From contig OZ234499.1 of assembly GCA_965153455.1 (NCBI GenBank), positions 14,380,271 through 14,444,270 on the forward strand: 64,000 nucleotides of DNA, read 5' to 3'. Origin of the DNA: Sphagnum compactum. Lineage: Eukaryota; Bryophyta; Sphagnopsida; Sphagnales. The notes below the pieces were generated by a model. It was not told where the DNA came from. It did no database searches and worked only from the letters and a program-made list of their open reading frames with translations. The translations under genes and the position numbers were made by a program. Of the stretch, positions 47,046-61,609 are shown in pieces (position 1 is the stretch's first letter; every line of letters begins with the position of its first letter).

Positions 47046-50000
47046 AATTTGTTCCCAAGAAAAAAACAAAAAAACAATTGTCAACACAACAACACTCCCA
47101 CTTTTACTTGTATTTCTACTTCTCCTTTTCCTCCTCTTGTAGTTGCTTGTATACCACAACCACTATCACCACTTGTGAGCAAGCATTGATATGATTATGT
47201 GACACCTCCCCAATCCTTGGTTGTGTTTGCAACTCATCGAATTCCTCATCACCTTCTATTCCTCCAACAATTCATTTTAACAACACATTTCTTAAATTTA
47301 AAAAAAAACTTTTTAAACAATACAATGCCTTCATCAATACATTAAATAATAATGGAAAAAAATTCTTTAAGTAAAAATGATGTTTAACAATACAATTCCT
47401 TCAACAATAGATATTAACAATGCATTTTCTTTTAAGTAAAAAAAGGATTTTGAAGAAGACAATTCCTTCAACAATAAGTTTTCTTTTAAGTAAAAAAAAC
47501 TTTAAATTTCCTTAAGAAAACGTTCCTTTTAAAATAAATGGTTTTGTCATCAAAACATCATCCAAAAGCAATACTATTATGTCAAACTGTTGATCACCCA
47601 TCCACACTTGAGTTATTTATTAATTTGTTCATTCTCCAATTCAAACACATATTTGTAATGTTGTATCGATTTTGTGTTTTTTAAGGGAAGATATTATTAG
47701 TCTTTTGAACAATCATTATTGCTTCCTTTGTGAACATCAAATAATAGATGAGAGAGAAAGAAAATAAATTAACCAAATTATGGTTTTTTTTGTGTTTATT
47801 TGTTGGTTATGAATTTGTTAATGTGGAATAGTCATGTTGATAGTCATGTTGTGTCCATCTAATAATGTACTAAGTGTACCCTATGACAACATCATGTATG
47901 CTTGTTAGGTTTGATAATTTTGTGGAATTGGTTTGATGATGTGCACAACATGTTTGATTATGATGGGTGTTTGTGAGTTTGCTATCAAGTTTGGTATTAT
48001 TCATGTATGATCAAGTTTGAATTGTGGGCCTCCTTAAAATAAATGGCAATGGTAATTGAATTTAGGCTTGTATTTCTGGAATGTCCCCAACCATGGGCTT
48101 ATTCATTGCAAAGCACAAGCTAAAGGTTATCAAGAACATAAACATACATAGATAATGGAACATAAGAAAGGAAAGGTTATTTCACCTAAATTAAAAAATC
48201 CCTTTCTCATTTTTGAGGAGTACATGAACTGAAGGATCCTTTAAGAATGTAAGATCCGTCCCACTCATTCAACACTCAAAGAAAATTGGTAATGTATTTG
48301 GATGGTACCTTATATCCATGAAAATCCTTCTTAGAAAAAAGGAAGGATATTATGCCTACTCTTTAAAAGTGGGAAAGAAATTATGCCTATTAATAATAGG
48401 TGTAATATTCATCCTATTATTACAAAATAAATGTAAGAACTTTTTCCATCTTATGCTTCGTGATTTATGTATGTTTAGGTTCATGATAATTTGACGTGCT
48501 TTACGTGGGTAATGTTGTGACCTTAACATTAGGTTCACAAAAAGCAAGGAAGGCATGCAAACACATTAACTGCGATTGTGAAATGAAATGTGTGGGAGTG
48601 AATTCTCACTTGTATAAATTTAAAATCTCGGGGTGTCCCACAAATTTGGAACAAGGTTCAATGGATCAAACGTTCAAATTGGGGTTACTATAAATATCTA
48701 AAGTGGGTTTGCTTTCTCAATTTGAAGATTTGAAACATAAATTATAACCAATTGACTGATTAAGAATCTTGAACTAATAATTCAACTCCTGGTCATTAAA
48801 ATGTCTAATAAAAGGGTCAAACCGACTTCAATTTGGAAACTTGATACATTATTAAAAAGTTATTTCCAAAGGCTACAACTTTACCTTTGATAACTTTCAA
48901 ATTAAAACCCAAATGAAGGAGCTATGAACCCATAAAATAACACAACTCATGATTTGACAATTTTGGTACAACTTAAAAATTTATATCATTTCAATGTAGT
49001 CCCCATTACCATATACAAAATGTATTATTAAGGGAAAACATGGTGGCTTTTCTCAAATCCAAGCCATGTTGTGTTTCATAAGTCCATGTTTGTCAATGGT
49101 TTGTCCATGAACCAATTTGGTTTCAATTACATTAACCATTTTTTTCCTTAGTATATGCAAATTGATTTCATTTTAAACACATCTTAAGGAGCTCATCTTA
49201 ATCCCATTTTAAAATGCCTTTTGTATTTGTGGGAGTTAAGGAGTGTGCTCCAAGTTTGCATTTTGCTATAAAATGAGGAAGTGACAATGTTCTTTACCCT
49301 CAATACCTTTTAACAAACTTAATAATGAACCAAATAAAGCTCACAATTTGTGTTGTTCATTTTCAACATTTTGTGGAATTGAAAGTTGATGGTTGGTTCT
49401 TCATGAATGGTGATCTTTCCTTCTACAACCTTATTTGGTATGTGAAAAATATTCAATGCATTTGTTTCCTTTCATATTTTGGTTCTTATGCATTGAAAGA
49501 CTCTTTTGCATTTTGAATTTTTATTTACGAGTAAAATAAATGATAAGGAAAAAAAAAAATTATAAAATACATCCTTTGAAACAAAATATACTATCCTAAA
49601 CCCCCCCTATTTGATGTAAGGAAATGTCATTTTGTATTCCCCACTAATCAACATTATAAAAATTTTATTCAAGTTTTTACCTAGCTTGGTGTAAGATCCC
49701 TCCCACTTAAATAAAGGATAGATGAAGAATAAATAAACACAATATCCCTCCCACTTTTAACAAGTAGGTGAAATAATCCTCTTCTTAAATCTAAGGGGTT
49801 ATTCATGGATATAATTAAGGTGGCCCACAAACACACAAGTTAGAAAATTTTCAAAGTGATTTGTAGGTGCCAATTTAATAGCACACAACGGGATTGGATC
49901 ATGTTGGAAAGAATAAATTGAATGTGGGTACTTAAATTGATGAGTGCATTGCACAAATGAAGAAGGATCATCTTGTTGAAACATGCACAAATGATTAATC

Positions 50001-50480
50001 TTGCACATTTTTTGATGAAAAAGCTTTTGATTCAACACATTTGTTTTGTATAGGTTTTCAACAATCAATTGACACAATGCACCAATATATATATATCCAA
50101 TAAAAATATTTTTGTTTATTTATCTATCCATGTTATTCATACTTACTTCTTCCAAGCTTAATTACCTCATTCCTTTCCTAATAATTATCTCACTCCTTTT
50201 CCCTACCCACCTACATGGATATGACAAGGCAAATTAAAAGGCAAATATTAAATTGTCTTTTCATATCCATGTTATGTATATTAAAATAATTCAATAACCT
50301 ACTTCTTTTCAAGCCTATTTATTTAAACATTTTCCCATGCGCATCTACTTGGACATGAAAGATTTGACATAAATAATGATGAACTATTGTGGGAACTATA
50401 TGAGAATATATTAGGGGGAAATAATGGAGGGAAGGATTTTGCTGAGTTTGGAACCTTGTTAAAAGGGCAAGTGCATGACA
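47046..50480. other. AT-rich gene-free DNA
   Basis: About 3.4 kb in which I recognised no gene. Scattered frames of 60-90 codons show no family match. A few related short words such as TTCTTTTAAGTAAAAAAA recur between 47340 and 47510. Confidence 0.45.
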
Positions 50481-51060
50481 TTTGTTCAATTAAATTTAAA
50501 TTCAATTCAATTCAAGTTGCATGAAATGTCATTCAATATTTCATTCATACAAAACTTAAGTTCCACAAAATCAATCCATTTTTTTCATCAATTGATTGTC
50601 GCTAATATTGTATAATGACTCAAAACCAAAGTTGTTTTTCCATTAATGGTGGTAAAATCAAAATCAATATAAGGTAGACCCTACCACTAATCATCTCATA
50701 TTCCTACCAAAATAGATTTTTGTTTAAAATTTGCTTTAAAAATGGAATGGAAAGGTGTTTTTTTTCTCACATGATAGTTATAAATGATAGACTTGTGACT
50801 ACATATTTCCAATACCTTATGCACCAATTTGCTTCTCAATTTTCTTCAATTGAATTTGAATTCAAATCTATTTAAACTTAATTCCATTTTCACTTCTATT
50901 TGTGCGCAGTATCATTCAAATGGAACTTTCATTTCCACACAAAAAAAGAAAATCATCATTTCGTTGTTGCTAGTAGTGTGCAATAGTGTGGAACCCCAAG
51001 TTTTGAAATTTAATGAAGTTAATTTTCACCAATTTGTGAAAATTTGGAATTGGTTTTGAA
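50480..51060. repeat. two tandem copies of the palindromic AATTGAATTC-type repeat with tail
   Basis: Copy 3 spans about 50480-50640: AATTCAATTCAA, then TGTCATTCAATATTTCATTC, ACAAAATCAATC, ATCAATTGATTGTCG and an AATGACTCAAAACC end. Copy 4 is at about 50830-51030, with CAATTGAATTTGAATTCAAA, TATCATTCAAATGG and TAGTAGTGTGCAATAG. They share their order with copy 2 at 34700-34990. Confidence 0.65.
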
Positions 51061-54000
51061 TAGCCTTTGATTTTCATGTATTTTGTTTTTCAAATGTCCC
51101 TTGATTTTAAACTTTTTATATCCATAATTTATGAATGCAACATGTTCATTTAAATATAGTCACTTTAGCTCATCAATGTTCATAAATATTGCTTTTCATT
51201 TGTTTACCAAATACAACAATTTGATGCAAACTTCTAAGTTCCAACTATTTTGTTTGAAATCTAGGATGTTATGTTTCCATAGAATATTGAAGATATTAAC
51301 TAATAGTAAAATTGAAAGTTTTGCTTATCGAAAAGTAATCAAATATTAAATAATGTTGAAATTGAAAGTTTACTATATATGTAATTTTTAAAAACCACCT
51401 TTTTATCAATGGCTTAATGTTGTTACCTTTTCTTCAAATATGATTTGATTTTTTTCTCTAAGCTACTAAATTGAACAATGGCAATAATGTGTTTTTTTGC
51501 AAATTTATTTTCCATAGACATATATATGTAGTGGCATTCACCATGTAGACAAACTTATAGTCAACATTGATAAGAACGAAACCAAAAACTTCATAGAAAT
51601 GTTAAAGAGAAAAATGTGGAATCATGGAAAGTGAAAAATAAACAGGTAAAATTTTAGCTTTGGGTACATGCTTATTAATTTATTTTCTTTTCTTTTCTTT
51701 CCACTGATTATGAATCTTTTTCTTATGGATGGAAAGGTGGATTTTTTTTTAGGGAGGGAGATGATGGTGAAGAGGAGGGAAATGAAGATGAAAATCTTCT
51801 TCGGAGACTATTAGACCAAGACTACAAGAAGAAAGTTTAGATGGTGGAATTTGTGAACAATACATTGATTGCAATTTCCTGTTGGATAAAATCAAGACAT
51901 GTTTGCATGTACCACTATGTAAAATGGTAGATATGTGATATGTGAGGCCAATACAATAAAAAATGACATTAAAAATTTATAAAAGAATTTGATACTAATT
52001 ATATTGAAGGATTTCAAGCTTTTTTCGTCATTTTATTGCATGATGGGCATGAAATGGATGTTACTTTTGATATTTGAAAGCACATTGGAATGAACTTTGA
52101 ACCAAAGGAAATTATGAGTTTGAAAAGGTCTTTCAACTCAATGAGAAAACAAAAATTCTATCAAACAAGATTTTTTTTTGGGATGAGAACTAGTGCTTCT
52201 TGCTTGGAAAAAAGTCATTGAAAAATGGTCTCATGATTATGAAAATCATTGATCCCCAAAAGCCATTGTTCATTGTCCAAAAGGATGGAGTTCATTGTCC
52301 ATAACACTTTGAAAACCATCAATAAGTTAGAGATCAATTCTATTTTTTATGCATAATTTTGAACATTCATGAACATGCATTTATGTTCCCAAACATTATT
52401 TATTATATGAGCACATGGAGACATTAGGTTGAAAGCACACTACGATGACCCCCTTTGAGGTGTCATATTATACTACTTTCTAGAGGTGTGCATGTTTGAG
52501 TGTATCCCACCTCAAACTTCTGAAAAACATTGACAATATTTTTTCATATTATGTTATAATATAACCTAGGCAAGATATTAGAAAAAAATGATTTCATTTC
52601 ATTTTATAAAGTGGGAGATTGGAATATATTTGTGGAAACAAAATGTAGTGTATCTATGTACTCAAAAACAAAAATATACTCCAAAAATAATTCAAATGAT
52701 TTTTAGCTTTTATGAAAGTTGAAGGTATATTGAATCATGTCATTACACATAATTTGAACCATGGTTGGATACCATGTGACTAATTTGAAAATTTTCATTT
52801 CAAGAAATGAGTTTTTTCAGCAAAGATGTGATAAATGTTGTAATAAATTGAAATATTGACAAGTAATCACATTCACATGGAAGATGACAAGCATATAACT
52901 AGATGTGCCATTTTTTTATTTTATTAAAATTGATTATTTTAATGACTAATGAAGCCTTAAAATCAGTGTAGTCAAAACGGGACAATGGCCCTATTATATT
53001 AATGTATAGTCTAAATATATTCATGGATCCTTCAATATAGGTAATGAATTTTTCAAATAAATAATATAAAAATAACATTAAGTTTGTAAAAATAATGATT
53101 TTTAGGGCCCAAAAACCAAAATTCCCAAAATTAAATGTATTATACTTTTGGAACAATTTTACTGTATGTATTATAATACTAGACCCAAAAGTGTTCCAAA
53201 GGGGGTCACCATAGTGTGTTTTCACCCATCACATGTCATAACCAACTTATACCATAAGTTGTATGACATGCAATTTGCAAAAAATAAAACATTGGTTAAA
53301 TTAAAGACCATTGTGCCAAACCATTAGTATCAACAATGTGAGAATAATGCAAAGAAAATCAAGTGGTACATTATGACAATGCATATATTCATGTTCAATT
53401 ATTCACATGGTTACTTATTTTCAAACCTTTTGTTAAAACATTGTACTTTCATTATTTCATTGAACACTTGTACAAAAAAAAATTAACGAACTTCAATTCA
53501 TGTGCATGAACAATATGAGTCAAATATTCCAACTCATAAAAAAACTTGCGATGGTGTTATGAAAAACATCAAACAAAAGCTTACAACATTGTTGAATTCT
53601 TCCATGTAAATTTATTCCAAAAGCTAATGGTAATTGTAAAATTAACTTTGCGGTCTAGTCTTTTGGAACAATAAATTCAAATTCATTATGAGAATACTAA
53701 AAAACTTGACATGATGTAAGACTTTGCAAGTTGGTTTGTTGTTGCTTGTTGACATTAAACACAAAATAAAGTGGTTGAGAGGTTGAAATGCAAGTGAAAT
53801 CTTAAAAGGCCAAAGGAATTTCTTAAATTCTCCAATAATTGATTAGTCTTTTGAAAGCTTCCTAAAAAAAGGGACATAGTGGTTTCAATTTTCATTGAAT
53901 TTTGTTTTTTTATTTGATTTTTCAATTTGTTTTTTTTTGTATTACATGTTTTCCATCTATATCATAAATAGATTAGGTACTAATAGTTGGTTCACATGCA

Positions 54001-56344
54001 TGATCATGTCATTTGACAAGATGAAATTGATTAGGAGGAGGGTGCATTCACAATTGAGGTTCACAAAAAGATTATCCACCCTCAAAATCACACTGAAACT
54101 GAACTTTGATTGTTATGACTAATATAACCTACGTTATATAATTTCTATTGTTTCATTACATTTGGATCAACATGATAAAAAATCATCATAATTTTGATGA
54201 TTAAAAGATGTTCTTTAAGTGTCCTTAAACAATGTTTAGGATTACGTCCATCAACATAATTTTATAAAAAATGAAACAATAAAAACATCAATATTTGTTC
54301 AAATTGATTCATATTTATCCACAATTTTATTTGTTTTACATGATGACATAAAAGTTTATTATTATAAACACTAGATTATGTGGAATTAATTTTAGAATCT
54401 TCATTTTTAATTAAAAATTTTATGTCAATAAAAACAAGCATATTAAAATTTTTAATTATTAAATTACATTCCAAAGGGTTGGAAGGAAGTTAAAGAGATG
54501 TGGATTTTTAAAAAAGAAAATATTTTATATTTAAAAATAAGTCTTTGTGATTTTGAATCAGATACTGTAATTATAGAAGTGCAATAAAGTCATGCATTCC
54601 TTATTGGTTTATACTTCAACGTGGCATTAAAAAATCAATTATTTTTACCAACCATTTTCACATTTATTGGTTGAAGAATTAAACATCTATATGTAGCTTT
54701 CATTGTTTGACATCTCAGAAAATTCATTTTGATTCAAAACATAGGAACATGGGACATGACCCTGTCATGATTCCTATATTGTGATAACTCAACTATGAAT
54801 GCATTCAAGACATGATTTAGGATCCAAAATCAAGTTTTGCATAAACCTATTGAATTAATTGTTTGAAAGAATGTGCAAAAGAATGGTGGGACATTATATG
54901 CCAATGTGGATTCTCAATGGAATTCATTGACTTGGAGGGTGTTTCCCATAAACACAAGTATAATGAAAAAATTGGAGCACCCATGACATATCACATGATT
55001 ATTGCAAAGTTCAAATGCATTATTTGTATTTTTCTTTTTAATCCCTTCTTATTAAAACTTTTATTGTTGACATCATTTTCATAAAAAAATTCAAATGTTG
55101 GAAAAACCTACTCATCTATACATTGTTAGCTGGTACCTTAATTGTTCAAAAAGTGCAACCCCTTTGAGAAAATCGATTTGAGGGCATATGTCAATGTTCA
55201 ATGAACCAAACTCCCTAAGTTGTTACATATTGCCAATCCCATGGGGTGAAAACATGGTAAAAATATACAAAAGAAATATGGATATCCACATTTACCTATT
55301 TTTACCTTCTATTGTACATATGAAACAATAAAATAACATCAATATGGGTGGAAGTACAATATAAAACCCTTGGGCAAGTCTATTATAAATTTATGGTAAT
55401 ATACTTCCAAAACATTAGGAACAAATAAGTTTTGAAAGTAAACCCAAAAAAAATCCAATTATTAGTTGATAATTAATGGTTGGGGAGCTATCAAAACAAA
55501 ATATTTAATGAAATATGCTTAAATCAAATTAAGATAAAAATATCACTATATTCTTGACCTACCCATCAAAGATCTATTCAACTTTCTATTTGTTAAAATA
55601 TAATTAATAAGGACTTTACATGAATCCGTGCAACAAAAAATAAACATTAAAATCTACTTGATTTTTAAATTTTATTTCCAACATACTTTTACAATGTAAA
55701 ATATTAACATCGATGCACTTGAATAGTGAAAAGCTATATTATTATCTAATTCATTCAAGTAAAGAATTCATGTATGGTAATCTTATGATGAGTGTTGTTG
55801 TTATTCTTTGTTTGTTTTTCAAGTAGATTGTAGTGACACAAAAATTGTACATCTTATATTGTTTTCACCCCATTAGATTGTGGACGAGTTGGAGGAGTAA
55901 CCTTGTGAAATTGTTGAAGTTCATTTGATGAAACAAAAAAAGATAATGAAAATATTAAGAGTGGACTTCATAGCAAACAATGATAATATTGCCAAATTTA
56001 TGACACCTTTTTTTAAGAAGCAAAAACTTGCTAACATAATAAACATTTCAAAACCTTAGTAGTCATGGGAAACAATGTGGGTTAAGGAAATCACATCCTC
56101 TCACACCCGCCATGCCATAGTATCATGCTTGCTTTCATGCATAAATCATCATTTGTGACATGGTTAAGTATAGGTTCAAACCTATGAGGGGACAATTGAT
56201 CCAAGTTGATTTTTTGCTATAGTAGTTTTCAAGATTAGCAGTTGCACACCACCTTTGTGCACTTGAAAATGGTTATAATATGTTGTTGCATCGAAGGTTC
56301 AAATATACAAGAAATAAATATTGAATGTTAATATTGTCATGGAT
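51061..56344. other. AT-rich gene-free DNA
   Basis: About 5.3 kb without a recognised gene. A short acidic coding-like stretch near 51760-51840 (reading GNEDENLLRRLLDQDYKKKV in one frame) has no family match. It is too short to call. Confidence 0.4.
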
Positions 56345-56700
56345 GTCAATTGTACCTAATTTTTAATTTAGTTTCAATTGACTCTTAGTTAAGTCCTAGT
56401 TCACTTCTAGTTAATTTTTAATTCATTATTAGTTAATTTTCAGTTCATTTTTAATCAAATCTAAATTCAATCTTAGTTGAATTTTAGTTCACTCATAGTT
56501 CACACATGGGTGCACATGGGTGAACATGGGTCACATGTAAATTGGAAACTCCTTGATAAACTTCCTTGACCTAGGTGCTCAAGGGGTATAAATAAAGGTA
56601 AAATTTTCCATTACCTTTAATATCTTCAACACTAATTTTGAATATTTTTTCTTATCATAGCCTTGTTTTGTTTATTTTTTATAATCAAATATGGTTGGAT
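56345..56700 (+). mobile_element. LTR-like repeat with short tandem units and a TATA box, copy B
   Basis: A degenerate tandem array of TTAGTTAATTTTTAGTTCA-type units at 56360-56505 is followed by CTTCCTTGACCTAGG and then GGGGTATAAATAAA at 56583-56596, identical to copy A at 18514-18527. The flanking AAGGGGTATAAATAAA and the downstream TTTCAACA-like context are also shared. Outer ends and internal region were not found. Confidence 0.55.
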
Positions 56701-57224
56701 TTTTGTTTGCATTTGTCATATTCTTGTTCTTGTTTTTCTTGTTTCATGATATGGATTTGGAACTAGGCCTACCCTTGTTCTTGTTTGGGTTAAAAACTCA
56801 TGTAATCTTGGTTGTTTTTGTGCCCGTGATAAATATAATGTTTTGCCATGATACAAACCTTGAAAAATGTAAAAATATATTCATTTGAAAAAACAACAAC
56901 TTATCCATTTGGAAAGGTAATCCCCATGTGTCAATGGCAATTAGGTGTTGACACAACTTTAAAAGAAAATGGATTTCATTCCAAAAGCAAGCAAAAACTT
57001 GTTTTTTGCTTCTTGTTGTTGTTTGTTGGTAGCATATAACACCAAGAATATTCTTTCATCATCAACTAATAAAATGAAAACTCATAGCGCTAGTAATATT
57101 TTTTCAAAAGGTTTCAATTTAAACATTGTAACAATTTGCAATTTGAAGAATAGAATTGTAACCGTTTGGAATATCCAAGATAATCAAATCCACAACAAAG
57201 GGTGACAATTGATTGTTCAACTAT

Positions 57225-58060
57225 AATTGTTTGACACGCTCCCAAGTTCCTAATTAGACCCAAGGTGGGTCTAAATTACTCAAATAGCAAAATTGTGAGG
57301 AACTCGGGGCACGCTCCCAACTTTCAGCATTAAAAGGGGTAGAGGGGTGCGCTAAGGCTCCGGGATGGGACTAGGAAGAGTGACAAACTTTAGTTACTCA
57401 CTCAAATCTGCATCAAACCAACCAACAAGTTTGTTAGTTCACTTTTTGAAGCACCTTTAATGCTAGGACAAGCCACGGGCAACTTTGGACTCACAAGACT
57501 CACCACGGCCCGGATTCGGGGGAAGCCACCACCTTCCCCATATAGTATTCTATGCGTCTCTCCGCGGAGCCTACATCCGAATGGCTTTTCGTCCTGGGAC
57601 TCCCAAGGAGGAGTCGCGAAACTGTCCCAGTTTGAACTCTCGCAACTTTGCGAGGCTATAACTCTTTGCTCAGACCTCCGATTGGGACGAGGTCTGAAGC
57701 AAAGTTGTAGCTCTCGTCAAGAGCTTTCCAATGATGTGTCGTACTTTACCTGAACGCACCAGGGTCGGGTCGATTCCCGACTTTTAGTGGTCGGGAATCA
57801 AATTGCCAATTTGACTCCCGGCCCTTCTTTTGGCCATAACTTGTGCTGCAGATGTCCAAATGGCTCATGCAAGCCCATTTTCGACATCTACACTTCAATA
57901 TCTTTCCGATGATATAAATAACTTCTCAATGCAAGTTGTTTTGACCCCTGGAATCGAACTCTGAAGTTTTGGGAGTCCCGGAGGACTCCCAAATCCCCAT
58001 TTCGGGAGTGTGAGTCTCATCCTCACACTCTCTCAAAGTAGGGTTGCGACATTGTTGCCC
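57225..58060. mobile_element. GC-rich block, probable retrotransposon LTR fragment
   Basis: A sharply bounded block of higher GC inside AT-rich DNA. It contains the internal repeat CACGCTCCCAA (57236 and 57312) and several inverted GGACTCCC/GGGAGTCC pairs (for example GGGAGTCCCGGAGGACTCCC near 57970). No open frame has a recognised domain. The base composition and palindromic GGAGTCC words fit an LTR or a short non-autonomous element rather than a gene. Confidence 0.45.
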
Positions 58061-59069
58061 ATCTATTGCATTCAATTAATAAAGCAATTGTTAAAAAAAT
58101 CTTCAATGTTGTAAAGGTGGGATGATAATTACATTATATTTATGAACAAACAAAATGCACACATGAAGATGCATGTCATGAAATAACCATGTGTTAAAAA
58201 CTTTGATCTTGTCCTTATTCTTTGAGTATGGAAAGGTGGATTCAATGAAACTTGATTATAACACAAAGATCTTGGCTCATGCATATGAATCATGTATTAG
58301 TAGGATGCAAGACTTTCATTGTGAAAATTTGGCATCCTACTATATGTGTTTCATACGCGTTTTAGATACAAGAAATTCATATTTAGATGGTAAGAATGTA
58401 TCAAAATAAAAAGTATGATTACTATTGCCAAATTGTGGCCCACAAGTTTGTGATGTACATCATATCCATGAACCATTTTTTAGTCAACTTCTCAATATAA
58501 AAGTTAAAAAAATGTGTTTAAAAGACACAACTACCTTATTCCTTTCCCTTACCCATTTACATGGACATGAAAAGGAAAATTAACAAAGGCCTAATGTGAT
58601 CCCTAAACGATTTCAATATAAATTAAATTATTTTTTGTTTTGCCAAATTTTTCAAAAAATATTTAGTATTTGTGCTAAAATTTGAATTATATCAAAAGTT
58701 CAACTATCAAGTTTGAACCACAGACCTTCAATTACTTTGACATGAAATTGAGACAATCTCGACACATTAGACTATTTCATGACATTGAAGAAAACCTCAT
58801 TGTTTTTTTATATAACCATTACTTGCAAGCAATTTTAGAATTAAAAAACAAAGTACCGAAGTTAAAATTTAAAATTTAATCAAGTATTAGATAGTTTGTT
58901 GCCAAAATTGTTTAGGTACTATGGTATCAACCTACTTCTTTTAAGCTTATTAGCTTAACCTTTTCCCTTGCATATATACGTAAACATGAAAAGGTGCAAC
59001 TTTGAAAATTGGCATAAATAGTGATTAACTATTGGGAATTGTATGGAACATAAGCAAAACAAAACAAAA

Positions 59070-59111
59070 GGGAAAGGGGGAGGAGGGGGGGAGGGAGGGG
59101 GGGGGGGGGGA
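59070..59111. repeat. G-run with quadruplex potential
   Basis: About 42 bases, nearly all G, with short A interruptions (GGGAAAGGGGGAGGAGGGG and onward) ending in a run of at least 14 G. At least four G tracts of three or more lie within 20 bases of each other. Confidence 0.9.
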
Positions 59112-60684
59112 TTTGTTCATAATAAATATATCAAAGATGTGCAAGAAGCTCATGCTTTAAAATCCTCACATGAAAGTGCACATGATGTGGATGGCATATT
59201 GTAATATAATGTTTGGTTGAAATTCATTAAATTACTATATGTTGTGTTATGCACTAAAATTTTCTTAAAAGTTGGGGATATGTAATTAATTTTTCATATT
59301 TGTATAATCATGATTTTTCATAGATTAATTATTTTTAGTTCCATATTATTGTGAAGATTTTCAAATGTGATTGGAAAGAAAGGTAAACCTTCTCTAAATG
59401 TCAAGTCCAAGCTGGAAAACACACATTTATTCATGGATAAAGCTCACATTTAAAAATTGCACTTGAAGTGCATAATTGGTGGATTTTTAATTAGGTCAAG
59501 TGTATATTGATGCTTTAAAAAAAAATTAAAACCCAAATGCACAATGAACTTTTGTTTTCATTCCACCAAGAAACACACCATTTGTTACATTCAACAATCG
59601 AAATATGTAGGCCTTATGTAGTTTGACATCGATGTTTATTACATATTTGGATTAAAAGTTTCAACACGTCTAAAACAAAGCCTTAATATACAAGGAATTT
59701 TTTAAAAATAATAATTTAATGCATAGTGATTTATTTCAAAATAAAATTGTAACTAATTTTTATTTGTGAAGCTTTATGAATATCTATTCAATGGAAAATT
59801 TCAAATAACATTTTTTAATTAAAAACTATTCATTAAAAATACTCTAAAAGATTTTATATATAATCATCGAATTGGTACATTTTTTTCATTCATTTCCCAT
59901 TGTTTAAAAATTTGGAAATGAATATTGTAATATGCTTGTTTATCCTTATTTTTAATGCATTTAAAAAATATGATTTAGATATTATATGTCAATAGTCATT
60001 TAAATTATTTTCTTTTTTCATTATCTATTAAATAAATCAATTAATCAAATTCCCTACAAACCTTTAATAAATCCAATTTTTTCAATTGATTTTTGTTGGG
60101 TATACCAAGGCCATGATTAAAGTTTCCTAGGAGTTTGGTTTAAGGAAGGATTAAATATAACTTTAAGGAAAAACTAGGGTTTTACAATAGTCACATTGGT
60201 AGATTTTTTTAGTTGACAAAAATTTCACAAACACATATTTATAATATAAATCATTATTTAAATACCATTTGTAATAAGTATTCTTTTCACTTGACATGTG
60301 ACATTAAAATGTAATTTGAATTTATTGGTGCGACTTATAAATTTTTCATATTTTTTGCAATGTGGCTTTAAATTTTGAATATTTTCATTCTTTTTAAAAA
60401 CAGATGAAAACATTTAAGGTATCATGGTTTCGTATCATGGCCAATTAGAAACAATCACAAGGTTTTTTAACATTCTTGATAGTTTATGCATTTTTGCAAA
60501 AGTTGACCCCATTTTCACGCATGACATTGACTTCATCATAAAACATCCTACTTTTTTCCCTTTGTATTTTTAGGTTTGTTACTTGTTTGAAAAAACCATT
60601 TTTCTCAAGGGGGATTTTTCACCAGTGGAAAGTATCGGCTAGCCTATTACTATTTTTTTTTTCATTCTTTTTCTTTTACTTTCT

Positions 60685-60719
60685 TGTGCGTGCGTGCGTG
60701 CGTGCGTGTGTGTGTGTGT
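60685..60719. repeat. (GTGC)n(GT)n microsatellite
   Basis: Alternating purine-pyrimidine sequence, GTGC units turning into GT units, about 35 bases long. The type can adopt Z-DNA. Confidence 0.9.
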
Positions 60720-61609
60720 ATTTCCTTTTTTTCTTTTTGAAAAATTAGAAATAAAACATTTTTATTCTAAAAAATGATAATAACTACACAACATAGTAGG
60801 AGTTCATGGTCAAATGTAAATACATTGATTTCTAATAACTCCTATGAATTCCAATACTAAATTCAAGTTCATACCCAATTACAAGTGTTTTGATTTCTAA
60901 TTCCTACGAAAACCTATGTTGGATTGAAACCCAAATTCAAGATGATTTTTTTTAATTCTAAAAAATTCATGCGTTAAATTCACTTGCATCTAAATATTCG
61001 TAAGTTGAATTCACTTGCACAAATAGAATTTTGATATGGAAAACTTGTGAATCAAAACTTTCATTGTTCATTATGTTTTGGATTCACTCACCCAAATCAA
61101 AATCCCAACAATCTTCCTAAAAAAAGGGAGCCCAAAATAGAAAGATTGGATCTCCCCAAATGAAACCCAAAACCCAAATTCCACAATCCCCATCAACCAC
61201 CATGAAAAAATCCCAAACCCCATAGCATGTATTGCTCCCTCAAAAACTCACAACCCCGAACATCATCATGAAATTTAAAACAATTCTTTGAACTTTCATC
61301 ATCTCCATAACTTCCTATTCCTTTATTATGTGTGTCTTACAATAGGAAAAGAAGTTTACCCCATGCAAATGAAAAAAAAAAAAAACAAGTCCATGGACAC
61401 TTATAACTTTAGAAAAAAGAAACTTATGACTTATTTAGTACTATTGGTGGTCTTAAACAAAAAATTGACTTTGGATCCACTACGTAAGTAATATTAATGG
61501 GCAATTGTGTAAGTTGCTAAAAACATGGCCAAAACCCATGTTGACATTCATTATTTCAAGAGGGCATCAAGGAAGGATTGCATGTAGTTAGTCTCAATAC
61601 TTTAGAAGT

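Larger units (their letters stand above)
58061..61600. other. AT-rich gene-free DNA with simple repeats
   Basis: No gene was recognised. The stretch holds a G-rich run at 59070-59111 and a (GTGC)n(GT)n run at 60685-60719. Confidence 0.45.
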
